Of a stretch of DNA of 31,335 nucleotides, positions 7,421 to 15,613 are shown in pieces. Both the position numbers and the translations under genes were made by a program. Position 1 is the stretch's first letter. Every line of letters starts with the position of its first letter. The notes beneath the pieces were generated by a model, which saw nothing but the letters and a program-made list of their open reading frames with translations, did not search any database and was not told where the DNA came from. This stretch comes from a virus. The stretch spans positions 1 to 31,335 of the IMG/VR virus record IMGVR_UViG_3300036772_000568. One strand, 5' to 3'.

Positions 7421-10305
7421 TGAGAATGGAAGTATCATTGGTAGTGCTACTGCTGATTCGCAGTACTTATGAGGCGAAATTAGTCAAAAAAATTGGGTCA
7501 ACGCTCGGTAATGAATTGGAATGGTTGGGGGAACAGGTGCAAGAAATAAATAGTAAGAAAATAAACTTCAGTCCTATTATTGGGGAGGTTAGAAGAATTA
7601 TATCCTTTTACTTAGTTATAACTTCATTGGGACTTTTAGGACTGTTTTTTTCTCAGTTTTTTTCTGTTCCATATAACTATTTATTTATTACACCTTCATT
7701 TTTTAATAGCGAATCTTTGAACTGGACTATGGGGGTATGGGGAACCGTACTAAGTTTGCATGGCACAATAGCTGCATTATCTATCACTTTCATGGGAGTG
7801 TTTGTCTCACAGGTGTCTGAGTATTCTGAGCACGGTTTTGAATCTGTATGCAGGGTCCTTTTGCTTCGCGAAAATAAGTTCCTCAATTTTAGCATTGAGT
7901 CTATAAGTGGTTTGATATGTGGGATTGTTTTGCTGGCTTTTGGTACAGGACTCATAGCCTACTTAACCTCAATGTTAATATCATTGTACTTTATAACTTC
8001 ATATGGAGTAATGTATTATCGACTTTATAATTTAACAGAGAGACCAGAGTTTATTACTGAATTGCTTTTTATGGATTTGAAAAGAACTGGATTGGAATAC
8101 GATTCAATATTATTGAAGAAGGTGAGTGTTAATGATGATTTCCATAAGCTTATTGCTAGTAAAATAAATCTGGCTGAAAGTGAAAATGCATATTCTTATC
8201 GTTCAATACCTTTAAATATATTCTCAGAATTAGATGGTGAGTTATTATCCGGCTTTTCTCCCGAACAATTTCAAAAAATTGATGATGAAGTCGGAAGGTT
8301 AAGGGGAACTCTAGACTTACATCTGGTTTTTAGATTGAACTTCTACTCTCCGCTAACAAGTTCTAGCATTGAAATTAGATTGCCGGAAGAGCAATGTGTT
8401 GATGACGCCATAATTTACAAATTAGAGGGGGTAGTTAAAGATGCGCTTTTTTTTGAAAACACTACTGATATATTTCAACGCTTTGAGCAGTTGGAGAAGT
8501 CATTAATCCAAAATATAAAAAATGCGTTGCTATCCGGTAATGAATGGGGATTAGAATTTGGTGTTAATGCATTTGGTGATCTTTCTTCTGGAGTCAGCTT
8601 TGTTCATACGTTACAAAAGTTAGATCTTTCAATAAGCTCATCAAGTAAAAAAAACTGTGTCGATTACAATATTCTTGTAAAATTCCTTGATAAATTACTG
8701 TTGAAGTCCTATGAACAGAAAAAAACAGACAATGCTTTGAATGCATTGAGGGGGATTATTGATTTTGCAAGATATATATATACTCATGAGTATTTTTATG
8801 AGTTTTACAAGGGGATTTCGCCTCATTTAGAGAATAGTGCAAGGTATAAGTCACCTGAGGGTGACGAGGGTTTTTTGGATTTCTATATCTCAACAACAAC
8901 ACAAAACTTAGTTGCAAAAAACTATAGAGCTTTTGATTTAAATACTAAATTTATTACTGAGCGAATGCAATATCTTAATAATAATGAAAGAGAGCATTTA
9001 AGTAGCATGCAGAGAAAATTACTCATGTGTGTGAAGGAAATTCTAACATTATTAATTATTAGAATGGAGCATGTGCGTAAAAATCAAAGTGATAATTTAG
9101 ATGAGATATCTACTTTGCAGGGGTTTATTAAATCTTGGGTTAATGCTAGTTTTTTAGTCGAGGTTTATTATAAAAGCGAAACATATGATATTTTATTTAA
9201 GATTCCTGATGATTTCTCAATGTTTAATGCTGAGCGATCTATGAGGGATGTTTCTGATGGTGAGGCGGCTTGGGTTTCCATTAGGAATGATACATACAAA
9301 ACACTTGCTATTATCTTGAGTGCGTCAGACTTTAATCGAAATAGATTAAATCTAATTTTTTTACGTGATACAGATGAGTTTTTGTCTAAAACAAAAATTA
9401 ATACTCATGATATAAAGTCAATTGTAGATTTTTTACGTGGAGATGATTATAAAGAGTTAATGTCTAAAATTTCAGCTAACGCTCTCACTAATAGTAATTA
9501 TAAGAACTTGACAGCCAAACTGGAAGAGTTAGTTAGTAACATAAACAAGATTATAATCAAGGGTATCTCACAAGAAGATTTAAAGCCTGATTTAGTTGAG
9601 AAGTATAAAACTGAATTTAATCTTTCTTTTGAGAGGTTTATTGGAAAAATAATCAAGCTTAATGACGTATCTTTTGGAGAGTTTGATAATGAAAAGATTT
9701 ATTCTTCATTAATCGATAAGAGGGAGGTTCTGAACTCTGTTGATGGAGTGCATTATTCAATGAATGCAGGTCATCATGGACAATCTGCTGTTTATTCATG
9801 GGTTAGAAAACTATTAGGAAGCCTTAGTGTAAAAGAAAATAATATTGTGAATTTATATAATATTAGTGAACTGCAAGGTAAGGAACTTGTTACTGTTGAG
9901 TATAAAATAAGTGATGGAGTGGATGTTTATCATTATAGTAAAGGGTTGAGGATGACAGATAAGGATGGTGTGTTAAGCTTCCCTCTCCCTGGTTTATATT
10001 ACGTGGACTTAACAGAGTGTTATTCTTTCTGGCGTAAGAAAGAGATTGTAGATGTTTATATTACTAAGATAAATAATGAAAACTCAGAAAGTTTTCAGGA
10101 TAGATTTAATTTGACAGGAGTTAACCCTCTTCTGTATGCATCTATAGATGCATTCATTAATATAAATGCAGAGTTAAGAGAATCATTTAATATTTATTAT
10201 TTGTCAGAGAGTAAATGTAAAACATTGAATGAGGAAAATACTGTAGAGATGCAACAACTTACAGATATGAGGAATCTACCAACAGAAGGAGATGAAATTT
10301 CTTGA
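7420..10305 (+). CDS. Unknown 961-aa membrane-anchored protein at the P2 tin/old accessory locus
   Basis: No family recognised. The N-terminal ~205 residues contain three to four hydrophobic segments (about 61-82, 108-129, 162-182 and 185-202). The remaining ~755 residues are soluble: a long, mainly helical, Lys/Glu/Asn-rich middle, then HHG (785-787) and a C-terminal part with beta-like strands (LSFPLPGLYYVDL near 865). I see no Walker, nuclease, protease, TIR or HEPN motif. GTG 7420 follows an in-frame stop at 7411; ATG 7426 is an alternative, and both have weak ribosome-binding sites. The gene is far more AT-rich than the structural genes, with frequent ATA and AGA codons. It is alone between A and the cos region, exactly where P2 has tin and old, so a phage-exclusion or lysogenic-conversion role is the best inference, by position and not by homology. 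Confidence 0.85.
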   Translation: MRMEVSLVVLLLIRSTYEAKLVKKIGSTLGNELEWLGEQVQEINSKKINFSPIIGEVRRIISFYLVITSLGLLGLFFSQFFSVPYNYLFITPSFFNSESLNWTMGVWGTVLSLHGTIAALSITFMGVFVSQVSEYSEHGFESVCRVLLLRENKFLNFSIESISGLICGIVLLAFGTGLIAYLTSMLISLYFITSYGVMYYRLYNLTERPEFITELLFMDLKRTGLEYDSILLKKVSVNDDFHKLIASKINLAESENAYSYRSIPLNIFSELDGELLSGFSPEQFQKIDDEVGRLRGTLDLHLVFRLNFYSPLTSSSIEIRLPEEQCVDDAIIYKLEGVVKDALFFENTTDIFQRFEQLEKSLIQNIKNALLSGNEWGLEFGVNAFGDLSSGVSFVHTLQKLDLSISSSSKKNCVDYNILVKFLDKLLLKSYEQKKTDNALNALRGIIDFARYIYTHEYFYEFYKGISPHLENSARYKSPEGDEGFLDFYISTTTQNLVAKNYRAFDLNTKFITERMQYLNNNEREHLSSMQRKLLMCVKEILTLLIIRMEHVRKNQSDNLDEISTLQGFIKSWVNASFLVEVYYKSETYDILFKIPDDFSMFNAERSMRDVSDGEAAWVSIRNDTYKTLAIILSASDFNRNRLNLIFLRDTDEFLSKTKINTHDIKSIVDFLRGDDYKELMSKISANALTNSNYKNLTAKLEELVSNINKIIIKGISQEDLKPDLVEKYKTEFNLSFERFIGKIIKLNDVSFGEFDNEKIYSSLIDKREVLNSVDGVHYSMNAGHHGQSAVYSWVRKLLGSLSVKENNIVNLYNISELQGKELVTVEYKISDGVDVYHYSKGLRMTDKDGVLSFPLPGLYYVDLTECYSFWRKKEIVDVYITKINNENSESFQDRFNLTGVNPLLYASIDAFININAELRESFNIYYLSESKCKTLNEENTVEMQQLTDMRNLPTEGDEIS

Positions 10306-10358
10306 GGCGACTAAGGGGCTAACGCTTTAACAAGTACTTTGTAGACTCTATAGATTTA

Positions 10359-10455
10359 TGCACAAAAGTGCACAGATTTGCACAATTTTTTTGATGCTGT
10401 TTATGCACTTTCTACCCTTTGGTGGTGCGGTCTGGCTCCAGATCGGCAAATGCAC
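10359..10455. repeat. Iterated TGCACA sites, three on an exact 10-base phase
   Basis: TGCACA starts at 10359, 10369 and 10379, one DNA helical turn apart, with further TGCAC at 10404 and TGCACA at 10451. They lie within 130 bases upstream of the candidate cos cut site and between genes. Phased short repeats on one face of the helix usually mark a multi-subunit protein-binding site. Here terminase (gpM/gpP) docking, equivalent to lambda cosB, or replication control are the likely roles; this is inference. Confidence 0.6.
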
Positions 10456-10481
10456 AAAAAACGAAGCGAAAGTCGCGCGCA

Positions 10482-10500
10482 GGTGACGGGGGGACAGCCC
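10482..10500. other. cos: Candidate cos site (19-base cohesive end)
   Basis: The sequence GGTGACGGGGGGACAGCCC matches the P2/P4 19-base cohesive end (GGCGAGGCGGGGAAAGCAC, from memory) at 14 of 19 positions, with the same length, G-rich centre and ending. It lies in the only gene-free stretch longer than 300 bases (10306-10683), directly beyond the end of gene Q, as in P2. The bases that follow (GCGCGGTGGGGG) are again G-rich. Terminase would make staggered cuts here to give packaged linear DNA. The rest of the 378-base gap shows only the TGCACA repeats and a small hairpin. Confidence 0.75.
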
Positions 10501-10660
10501 GCGCGGTGGGGGGGATAGGGGGATGGTCTCAAATATTGATAAATTGGCGTTCTTTTGGCGTAATGCGGCGTTTTTGGTGTGTGGGATGGGTAGGGGTGAG
10601 ATTAAGGATAGGTGTGCTTAGAATTGCGCTGGTGCGCTGTGTGGCTGTGCGTGGATAGTC

Positions 10661-10676
10661 GCCGCCGGGTGGCGGC
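10661..10676. terminator. GC hairpin just beyond gene Q
   Basis: GCCGCC (10661-10666), loop GGGT, GGCGGC (10671-10676) forms a six-pair GC stem eight bases past the leftward Q stop. As far as I recall, P2 has a similar GCCGCC-type hairpin between cos and Q. There is no T-run in the leftward direction, so if it ends the P-Q transcript it is a weak or factor-dependent terminator. Confidence 0.5.
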
Positions 10677-10683
10677 TTCCGGG

Positions 10684-11739
10684 TTATTTACTGGTTTCAA
10701 GTAGGGCATAAGGTTTAAAGCGGATCACCTCTTCCCCAAGCCAGTCGTTTACATGCTTCAGCGCTTCCATTGCGGGCATCAGCTCATTGATAGCAAACAC
10801 GCGCGCGGCCTTTTCCACGTCACCGAATGAGCCATTACCATCAGGCATGGCCCCCATCAGTTGTGGTGGTACGCGGTGCGCCGCTAGGATGTCATCGCGG
10901 GTTACAGACTTGATATTAAGAAATTCATCTTTTGCGGAAATCTGGCTGAAGGGCATGAGTTGCACTCCATCTTTACCGCCGCCTGGTGCGTGTAATAGTA
11001 GGTTTTTAAATGCCCCTTTTCCACGTGCATCAGTGAGCGTTTTTTTAATACTCTTCATGCTCTCATCATCCACGGTTGAAGCACCAATGTAGAGAATGCA
11101 TCCAGCGTGAGAGCCATTTTCATAGTACATTTTACGGAACATATCGGCGGAGTGTGACAGACTGGCTGACAACAGCGCGCCCATGTATTCCGGCATTCCG
11201 TAGATCTCCTGGTGAATATCTGGGTTAAGAACGTGGCAAACCGAGCCAGTCTTAAAAGCAAATTCATCTTTCCATTGACGTATAAACCAATAAGTATCCA
11301 GATCACTTCCCCGGCGGGTGTATTTCGCTGGAGAGATACGCATGGGAAGCCGCCCGCCGAGGCGGTTTTTTCGTTCTTCCAAATAGAAATTACCAAATAC
11401 AAACCAATCGAGCGCAAGCGCGGAAAATGTTTGGCGTGATAACAGTGGGTGCGGTATGAAACAGCCAGCCAGGGCATTGCGTTTGAAGTACAGCGCCGAC
11501 TGATGCCACGATGCCTGACCAAACGAGCGAGCCAGGCCGTACCAGTCAACAGGGGTTTCATAGTATCTGCCGTTATCCGCACAGTACATATTATCGAGTA
11601 GGTCATGTGCGCCGGTGACCTGGTAAGGCCCATCAAACGTGAAGGCGCTGAGGGACGGATCGCGCTTTATCGTTTCGCCAATATCGGTTTTGTTATCAGT
11701 AAGCATTGTTAAGCCGCTTTCGTTTGTTGTTGTATTCAT
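10684..11739 (-). CDS. Q: Capsid portal protein gpQ
   Basis: Portal ring subunit at the unique capsid vertex, through which terminase packages DNA and to which the tail joins. It has 351 residues (P2 Q is 344). Family hallmarks seen: the region LLDNMYCADNGRYYETPVDW, the basic HQSALYFKRNAL segment, FGNFYLEERKNRLG, the HLLNPD-like VCHVLNPDIHQEIYG, and the C-terminal DDILAAHRVPPQLMG motif typical of PBSX/P2 portals. The start codon overlaps the P stop (TAATG), so P and Q are coupled and transcribed leftward from the late promoter in the P-O gap. Confidence 0.97.
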   Translation of the reverse strand: MNTTTNESGLTMLTDNKTDIGETIKRDPSLSAFTFDGPYQVTGAHDLLDNMYCADNGRYYETPVDWYGLARSFGQASWHQSALYFKRNALAGCFIPHPLLSRQTFSALALDWFVFGNFYLEERKNRLGGRLPMRISPAKYTRRGSDLDTYWFIRQWKDEFAFKTGSVCHVLNPDIHQEIYGMPEYMGALLSASLSHSADMFRKMYYENGSHAGCILYIGASTVDDESMKSIKKTLTDARGKGAFKNLLLHAPGGGKDGVQLMPFSQISAKDEFLNIKSVTRDDILAAHRVPPQLMGAMPDGNGSFGDVEKAARVFAINELMPAMEALKHVNDWLGEEVIRFKPYALLETSK

Positions 11740-13466
11740 TAAAACTCCATTACGGAACCGCCGCCGCCGCCGTTCTCGCGTCCGATTGGTTCGTTAATAA
11801 CGGCAAGCATGGTTGCCCAGGCTAAATCGCCATGACTGATGCCACGTGCGCGATCTGTGTCATAGGTGATTTGACCGCCTGGCGTAGTGATCTTTCTTAC
11901 CGCATTAAAAGCAGATACTAACGCCTGTTCACTTCGGTCATACTCCCAACGCCCAGCGCGGATCACTTGCTGCATTTTGAGTACTAACGTTCGCTTTGAA
12001 GACAGCGACATGATGAAACAGACCGCCGGTGGATAGAATTTTTTAACCAGTTGCCAGACCGCTTCACCAATCCCCGTGCCGTCAATAGCGATATGGCGAA
12101 CGTTATATTTAAAGGTCATTTCTTCAATGATTTTGGCCTGCTCTTCAAATTCCATACCGCGTAATTGGCGCGTTTCAATCGTGCGGAACTTACCCCCGGT
12201 GATTAGTGGTGGCGCAATGACTGAGATAGCCCCGCTATCACCATTACCTGAACCGCCGTTTGCGTCATAACCTAACCAGACCTCTCGATCACCCAATGGG
12301 CGGGATGCGTAAGGCTTCCAGTCTTGCCAATCGTCGTAACCATCCGCGCCGCATGTCAGTAATTGGTTGAGCGTGAAAACAGGATCGCCTTCTTTGACGA
12401 ATTCGCACATGTACAGATTGGCGTATTCATCCGGGTCGTTTTCTTCCTGAATTTCTTCCAAATCGGTGAATTCCCAACCGTGATCGATAACATCCTGAAG
12501 CGTGACAATTTGCCGCCAGGTTTTATCCGGGCATAACACGCCGCTGTTAAGCGTCTTCCAGCTTGTGTCGAATTCGACGCGGTTGGATTTGCTGCGCTTC
12601 TCATTCCAGCGCTTACCCGTCCAGAATGGATAGGCTTCATGATTTTCACTGGATGGCGTAGAAAAATAGGTACGGGTAAGCCCTTTCAGGGTTGCCATTG
12701 CGCCCGCAACTTTGCGAAGTTTGGCAAAATTACCCACCCAGAAAAATTCATCAAAAAACAGATTGCCGGTGTAGCTCTGCGCGGTGGCGGCTGAAGTACC
12801 CAGAAAATGCAATTCAGCACCGTTGGATAAAATAATTTTGTCACCGCCTTTTAGTTCAACGTCCACTTCTTCTGCCATCTTCTGGATGAAGCCTCTGAAC
12901 TGGTGCGCCTGGCGGCGTGATGCTGATAGAAAGATCTGGTTTCGTTGATAGCCATGCTTTACATCATCCCGCAATGCCTGCAACAGCGCTTCGCGGGCAA
13001 AGTACCAGGTGGCCCCAACCTGGCGACTTTTCAGGATCATGCGGTTACGAAGCCCGCGTTGTTCAAACCAGCCGCGTTGATGCCAAGCGAGAGACGCCTG
13101 AATCTTTTCCCGTAGGGCGGTTATTTGCACTTCTGAAAAATGATTTTTCTTTTTGCGCGTCCGCGTTTTTTTGCTGAATGGCTCCGCCGGTTGTCCGTCA
13201 GAAAGTTTTTTCATCTGTCGGGTGAGGGCGTCCATTTCTTTCAGATCACCGCCGGTTTTTGTCGGCTTTGCCGTCAATTGACATAACCGGGCATCAATAG
13301 ATTGTGTGACGCGCTGTATAGCGGGCGTTTCATCCCATTCGTCACGTTTTTTCCATGAATAAATCGTGTTTGAACTGATACCCATCAGGCGTGAGATCTC
13401 CGCTGGCGGGTAGCCCTGCCAGTAAAGCTGCTTTGCCCTCAGTCTTACAAATGCGTCCTGAATCAT
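11739..13466 (-). CDS. P: Terminase large (ATPase/nuclease) subunit gpP
   Basis: Packaging motor that cuts at cos and drives DNA into the prohead. I chose ATG 13466, with AGAGGA 6 bases upstream, giving 575 residues (P2 P is 590). A longer TTG-started frame to 13550 would run through the Ogr box and is rejected. Seen: an N-terminal helix-turn-helix (about 10-42, YWQGYPPAEISRLMGISSNT), Walker-A-like LKSRQVGAT (145-153), Walker B LFFDE (236-240), coupling motif FSTPSS (268-273), and the nuclease acids Asp401 (GYDANGG), Asp462 (IDGTGIG) and Asp547 (SHGDLAW). It is divergent from O. Confidence 0.97.
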   Translation of the reverse strand: MIQDAFVRLRAKQLYWQGYPPAEISRLMGISSNTIYSWKKRDEWDETPAIQRVTQSIDARLCQLTAKPTKTGGDLKEMDALTRQMKKLSDGQPAEPFSKKTRTRKKKNHFSEVQITALREKIQASLAWHQRGWFEQRGLRNRMILKSRQVGATWYFAREALLQALRDDVKHGYQRNQIFLSASRRQAHQFRGFIQKMAEEVDVELKGGDKIILSNGAELHFLGTSAATAQSYTGNLFFDEFFWVGNFAKLRKVAGAMATLKGLTRTYFSTPSSENHEAYPFWTGKRWNEKRSKSNRVEFDTSWKTLNSGVLCPDKTWRQIVTLQDVIDHGWEFTDLEEIQEENDPDEYANLYMCEFVKEGDPVFTLNQLLTCGADGYDDWQDWKPYASRPLGDREVWLGYDANGGSGNGDSGAISVIAPPLITGGKFRTIETRQLRGMEFEEQAKIIEEMTFKYNVRHIAIDGTGIGEAVWQLVKKFYPPAVCFIMSLSSKRTLVLKMQQVIRAGRWEYDRSEQALVSAFNAVRKITTPGGQITYDTDRARGISHGDLAWATMLAVINEPIGRENGGGGGSVMEF

Positions 13467-13484
13467 GCGGTGTCCTCTCGTTTC

Positions 13485-13597
13485 GGTGGAGAGATTAACC
13501 CGCGCGCGATAGCCGTTCCCGCTCTTTGGGGTGTGGGCTTTCTCTGACAACTAAAACGCGTTGAGACAATGACTTAGCAACTGACATCATGTGAAAA
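13485..13597. promoter_or_regulatory. Ogr-activated divergent late promoters PP and PO
   Basis: The box TGTGGGCTTTCTCTGACA (13532-13549) fits the P2 Ogr/Delta consensus TGT-N12-ACA, which lies near -55. Reading right, a -10-like CATCAT (13585-13590) would put a start near 13597 for O. Reading left, GTTAAT (top-strand 13494-13499) would put one near 13487 for P. Both are about 55 bases from the box centre, so one palindromic site can serve both operons. A 16-base core, TCTCTGACAACTAAAA, recurs at the FI-D gap. The -10 elements are weak by eye. Confidence 0.75.
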
Positions 13598-13622
13598 CAG
13601 AAACCAAACGGCAGGAACAAAC

Positions 13623-14462
13623 ATGAGTGCAACCACAAAACCTACCCGGAAAAAATTCCGTGTTGCCGTCTCCGGTGCAACCGTTGACGGACGTGAAATC
13701 CGACCTGATCACCTGCGTGATGCAGCGGCGAGCTACAGCCAGGACGTTTATGGCGCCCGCGTCAATGTTGAGCATTATCTTTCGCCATATCCAACCAGTG
13801 ACTTTGGCGCAATGGGCGACGTGACCGCGCTGAGTGCTGAAGATATTACCGATGGGCCGCTAGCTGGGCGCACGGCGCTCTATGCGGAAATTGAGCCTTC
13901 AGCACAAATGAAAGCGCTAACTGATGCAGGGAAAAAAGTTTTTTCCAGTATCGAATTACATCCGCAATTTGCGCTGAATGGTAAGGCGTATGTTGTTGGC
14001 CTCGCGATGACCGATACCCCAGCAAGCCTGGGAACTGAGCGACTTAAATTTGCCGCCCAGCAACGTCAACAGGTGCAAGCGTTCAATAAGCAACAGGGCG
14101 AATCCGCGATGTTCTCTGATGCTATTGAAGCGGAAGTTATCGAACTGGCGGAACAGCGCAGTGAAGAAGGAAAGCAATGGTTTAGCCGCGTTATGGGGAT
14201 TCTGACAAAAAACCATAAAACCGAAAGCGAGCAATTCAGCCAGGTGCGCCAAGTCGTTGAAAGCGTGACGACCTCCCAGGCTGAATTGATTGATCAGGTG
14301 GTAGAACTCACATCCCAGCGCACTGAAGACGCTCAGACCATTCAAAAGCTGTCGAGCGATCTGGAAAGCCTGAAGGGAACGCTGGCGCTACAGGATGCCA
14401 ATACCTTCAACCGCCAGCCCGCTCAGGGTGGTAACTCCGGCGTTGAACAGGCCAACTTCTAA
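13623..14462 (+). CDS. O: Capsid scaffold/protease gpO
   Basis: Internal scaffold for prohead assembly that also contains the maturation protease in P2. It has 279 residues (P2 O is 284), starting at ATG 13623 with AGGA upstream. The N-terminal half (FRVAVSGATVDGREI, then NVEHYLSPYP, GAMGDVTALSAED, FSSIELHPQF, GLAMTDTPASLGTERL) matches the P2 protease domain; the His and Ser in NVEH and FSSIE are the likely catalytic pair. The C-terminal ~120 residues are a helical scaffold rich in Gln and Glu with a predicted coiled coil. It leads the rightward late operon. Confidence 0.96.
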   Translation: MSATTKPTRKKFRVAVSGATVDGREIRPDHLRDAAASYSQDVYGARVNVEHYLSPYPTSDFGAMGDVTALSAEDITDGPLAGRTALYAEIEPSAQMKALTDAGKKVFSSIELHPQFALNGKAYVVGLAMTDTPASLGTERLKFAAQQRQQVQAFNKQQGESAMFSDAIEAEVIELAEQRSEEGKQWFSRVMGILTKNHKTESEQFSQVRQVVESVTTSQAELIDQVVELTSQRTEDAQTIQKLSSDLESLKGTLALQDANTFNRQPAQGGNSGVEQANF

Positions 14463-14481
14463 CTAAAAGAGAATCGAATAC

Positions 14482-15570
14482 ATGGAAAACAGCACCCGCG
14501 AACTATTTAACGGCTATATCGATCGCCAGGCCAATCTAAATGGTGTTCGCTCAGCCGATGTCGCTAAGTCCTTCAGCGTTGAACCTGCGGTACAGCAACG
14601 CCTAGAAAAGGCGTCAATGGAAAGCGATGATTTTCTAAAACAAATCAACGTATTCCCGGTGAAAAATCAGGAAGGCCAGAAAATCCTGATCGGGAGTAAA
14701 GGCCCAATTGCCAATACCAACAACAGCAGCGATGGCACTTCACGCCGTAATCCGGTAGACAATCATTCAAAAGAGCCTAACGACTATCGTTGCCGCAAGA
14801 CTAACTATGATTCCAGCATCAGTTATTCACAGTTGGATGCCTGGTCTATGCAATCAAATTTCCAAACGCTGATCAGTGAGTCCACGGCTCGTCAGATTGC
14901 CCTTGATCGCATCATGATTGGCTTAAATGGTACGTCATATGCCGAAAAGTCTGATCGTGTAGCCAATCCACTGTTACAAGATTGTGGTGTTGGCTGGCTG
15001 CAACAAATCCGTAATGAGGCGTCACACCGCATCATTAGCAATGTCACGCTGACCGCACGTGATGAAGATAACAAAATCACTGCCAAAGGCACTTATGGCA
15101 ATTTAGATGCCGCTGTGTTTGATGCCAAAAATACCCTGTTAGATCCCTGGCAGCGCAAAGCGCCTGATCTTGTCGTGATTATGTCTGCTGACCTACTGAC
15201 CAGTAGCTATTTCCCTAAGCTAAATGCGCTGAGTCAGACCAACCCAAACAGTGAACTGATTGCAGCACAGTTGATTGTTTCCAGTGAGAAAGTTGGTGGC
15301 TTGCCGGTGTATTTTGCGCCGTACATGCCAGATGACTGCGTGCTGATCACGTCACTTAAAAACCTGTCGGTTTACTACCTTCTGGGCTCTCTGCGTCGTT
15401 CTGTTATTGAAGAACCGCAGTACAACCGCGTAGCAAATTACCAGTCTTCTACTGATGCATTCGTTGTTGAAGATTACGGCAAAGTTGCCTTTATCGATGG
15501 GATCACTTTTGCCACGGCCCCGGAAAAAGAAGCTGCTGAACCTGAATCTGAAGAACACGCAGGCGCATAA
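14482..15570 (+). CDS. N: Major capsid protein gpN
   Basis: Main shell protein of the icosahedral head. It has 362 residues (P2 N is 357). It shows the family's N-terminal TRELFNGYIDRQANLNGV, a processed region (VQQRLEKASMESDDFLKQINVFPV), GTSRRNPVDNHSKEPNDYRC, and the conserved LIGLNGTSYAEKSD-like and VVIMSADLLTSSYFP segments. The C-terminus is extended by a Glu-rich tail (EKEAAEPESEEHAG). It begins 19 bases after O and is followed by a strong hairpin before M. Confidence 0.97.
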   Translation: MENSTRELFNGYIDRQANLNGVRSADVAKSFSVEPAVQQRLEKASMESDDFLKQINVFPVKNQEGQKILIGSKGPIANTNNSSDGTSRRNPVDNHSKEPNDYRCRKTNYDSSISYSQLDAWSMQSNFQTLISESTARQIALDRIMIGLNGTSYAEKSDRVANPLLQDCGVGWLQQIRNEASHRIISNVTLTARDEDNKITAKGTYGNLDAAVFDAKNTLLDPWQRKAPDLVVIMSADLLTSSYFPKLNALSQTNPNSELIAAQLIVSSEKVGGLPVYFAPYMPDDCVLITSLKNLSVYYLLGSLRRSVIEEPQYNRVANYQSSTDAFVVEDYGKVAFIDGITFATAPEKEAAEPESEEHAGA

Positions 15571-15578
15571 CTGATAGC

Positions 15579-15597
15579 GCGGGCGCACTGCGCCCGC
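15579..15597 (+). other. Perfect 8-bp hairpin between N and M
   Basis: GCGGGCGC, loop ACT, GCGCCCGC, directly before the M ribosome-binding site GGAG. There is no T-run, so it is not an intrinsic terminator. It lies just after the most highly expressed structural gene, so a role in protecting the N mRNA 3' end, or in lowering M translation, is plausible but unproven. Confidence 0.6.
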
Positions 15598-15613
15598 CAA
15601 CCGGAGATAAACA

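Noticed and set aside
10419-10658. 79-codon frame in the cos region
   Set aside because: It covers the candidate cos and G-rich spacer, has Gly/Arg/Val-biased composition from G-runs, and has no ribosome-binding site.
11055-11636. 193-codon minus-strand frame inside Q
   Set aside because: Alternative frame of a strongly recognisable portal gene, with no start signal or family likeness.
13467-13550. Longer P product from TTG 13550
   Set aside because: It would translate through the Ogr box; ATG 13466 has a good ribosome-binding site and gives a P2-like length.
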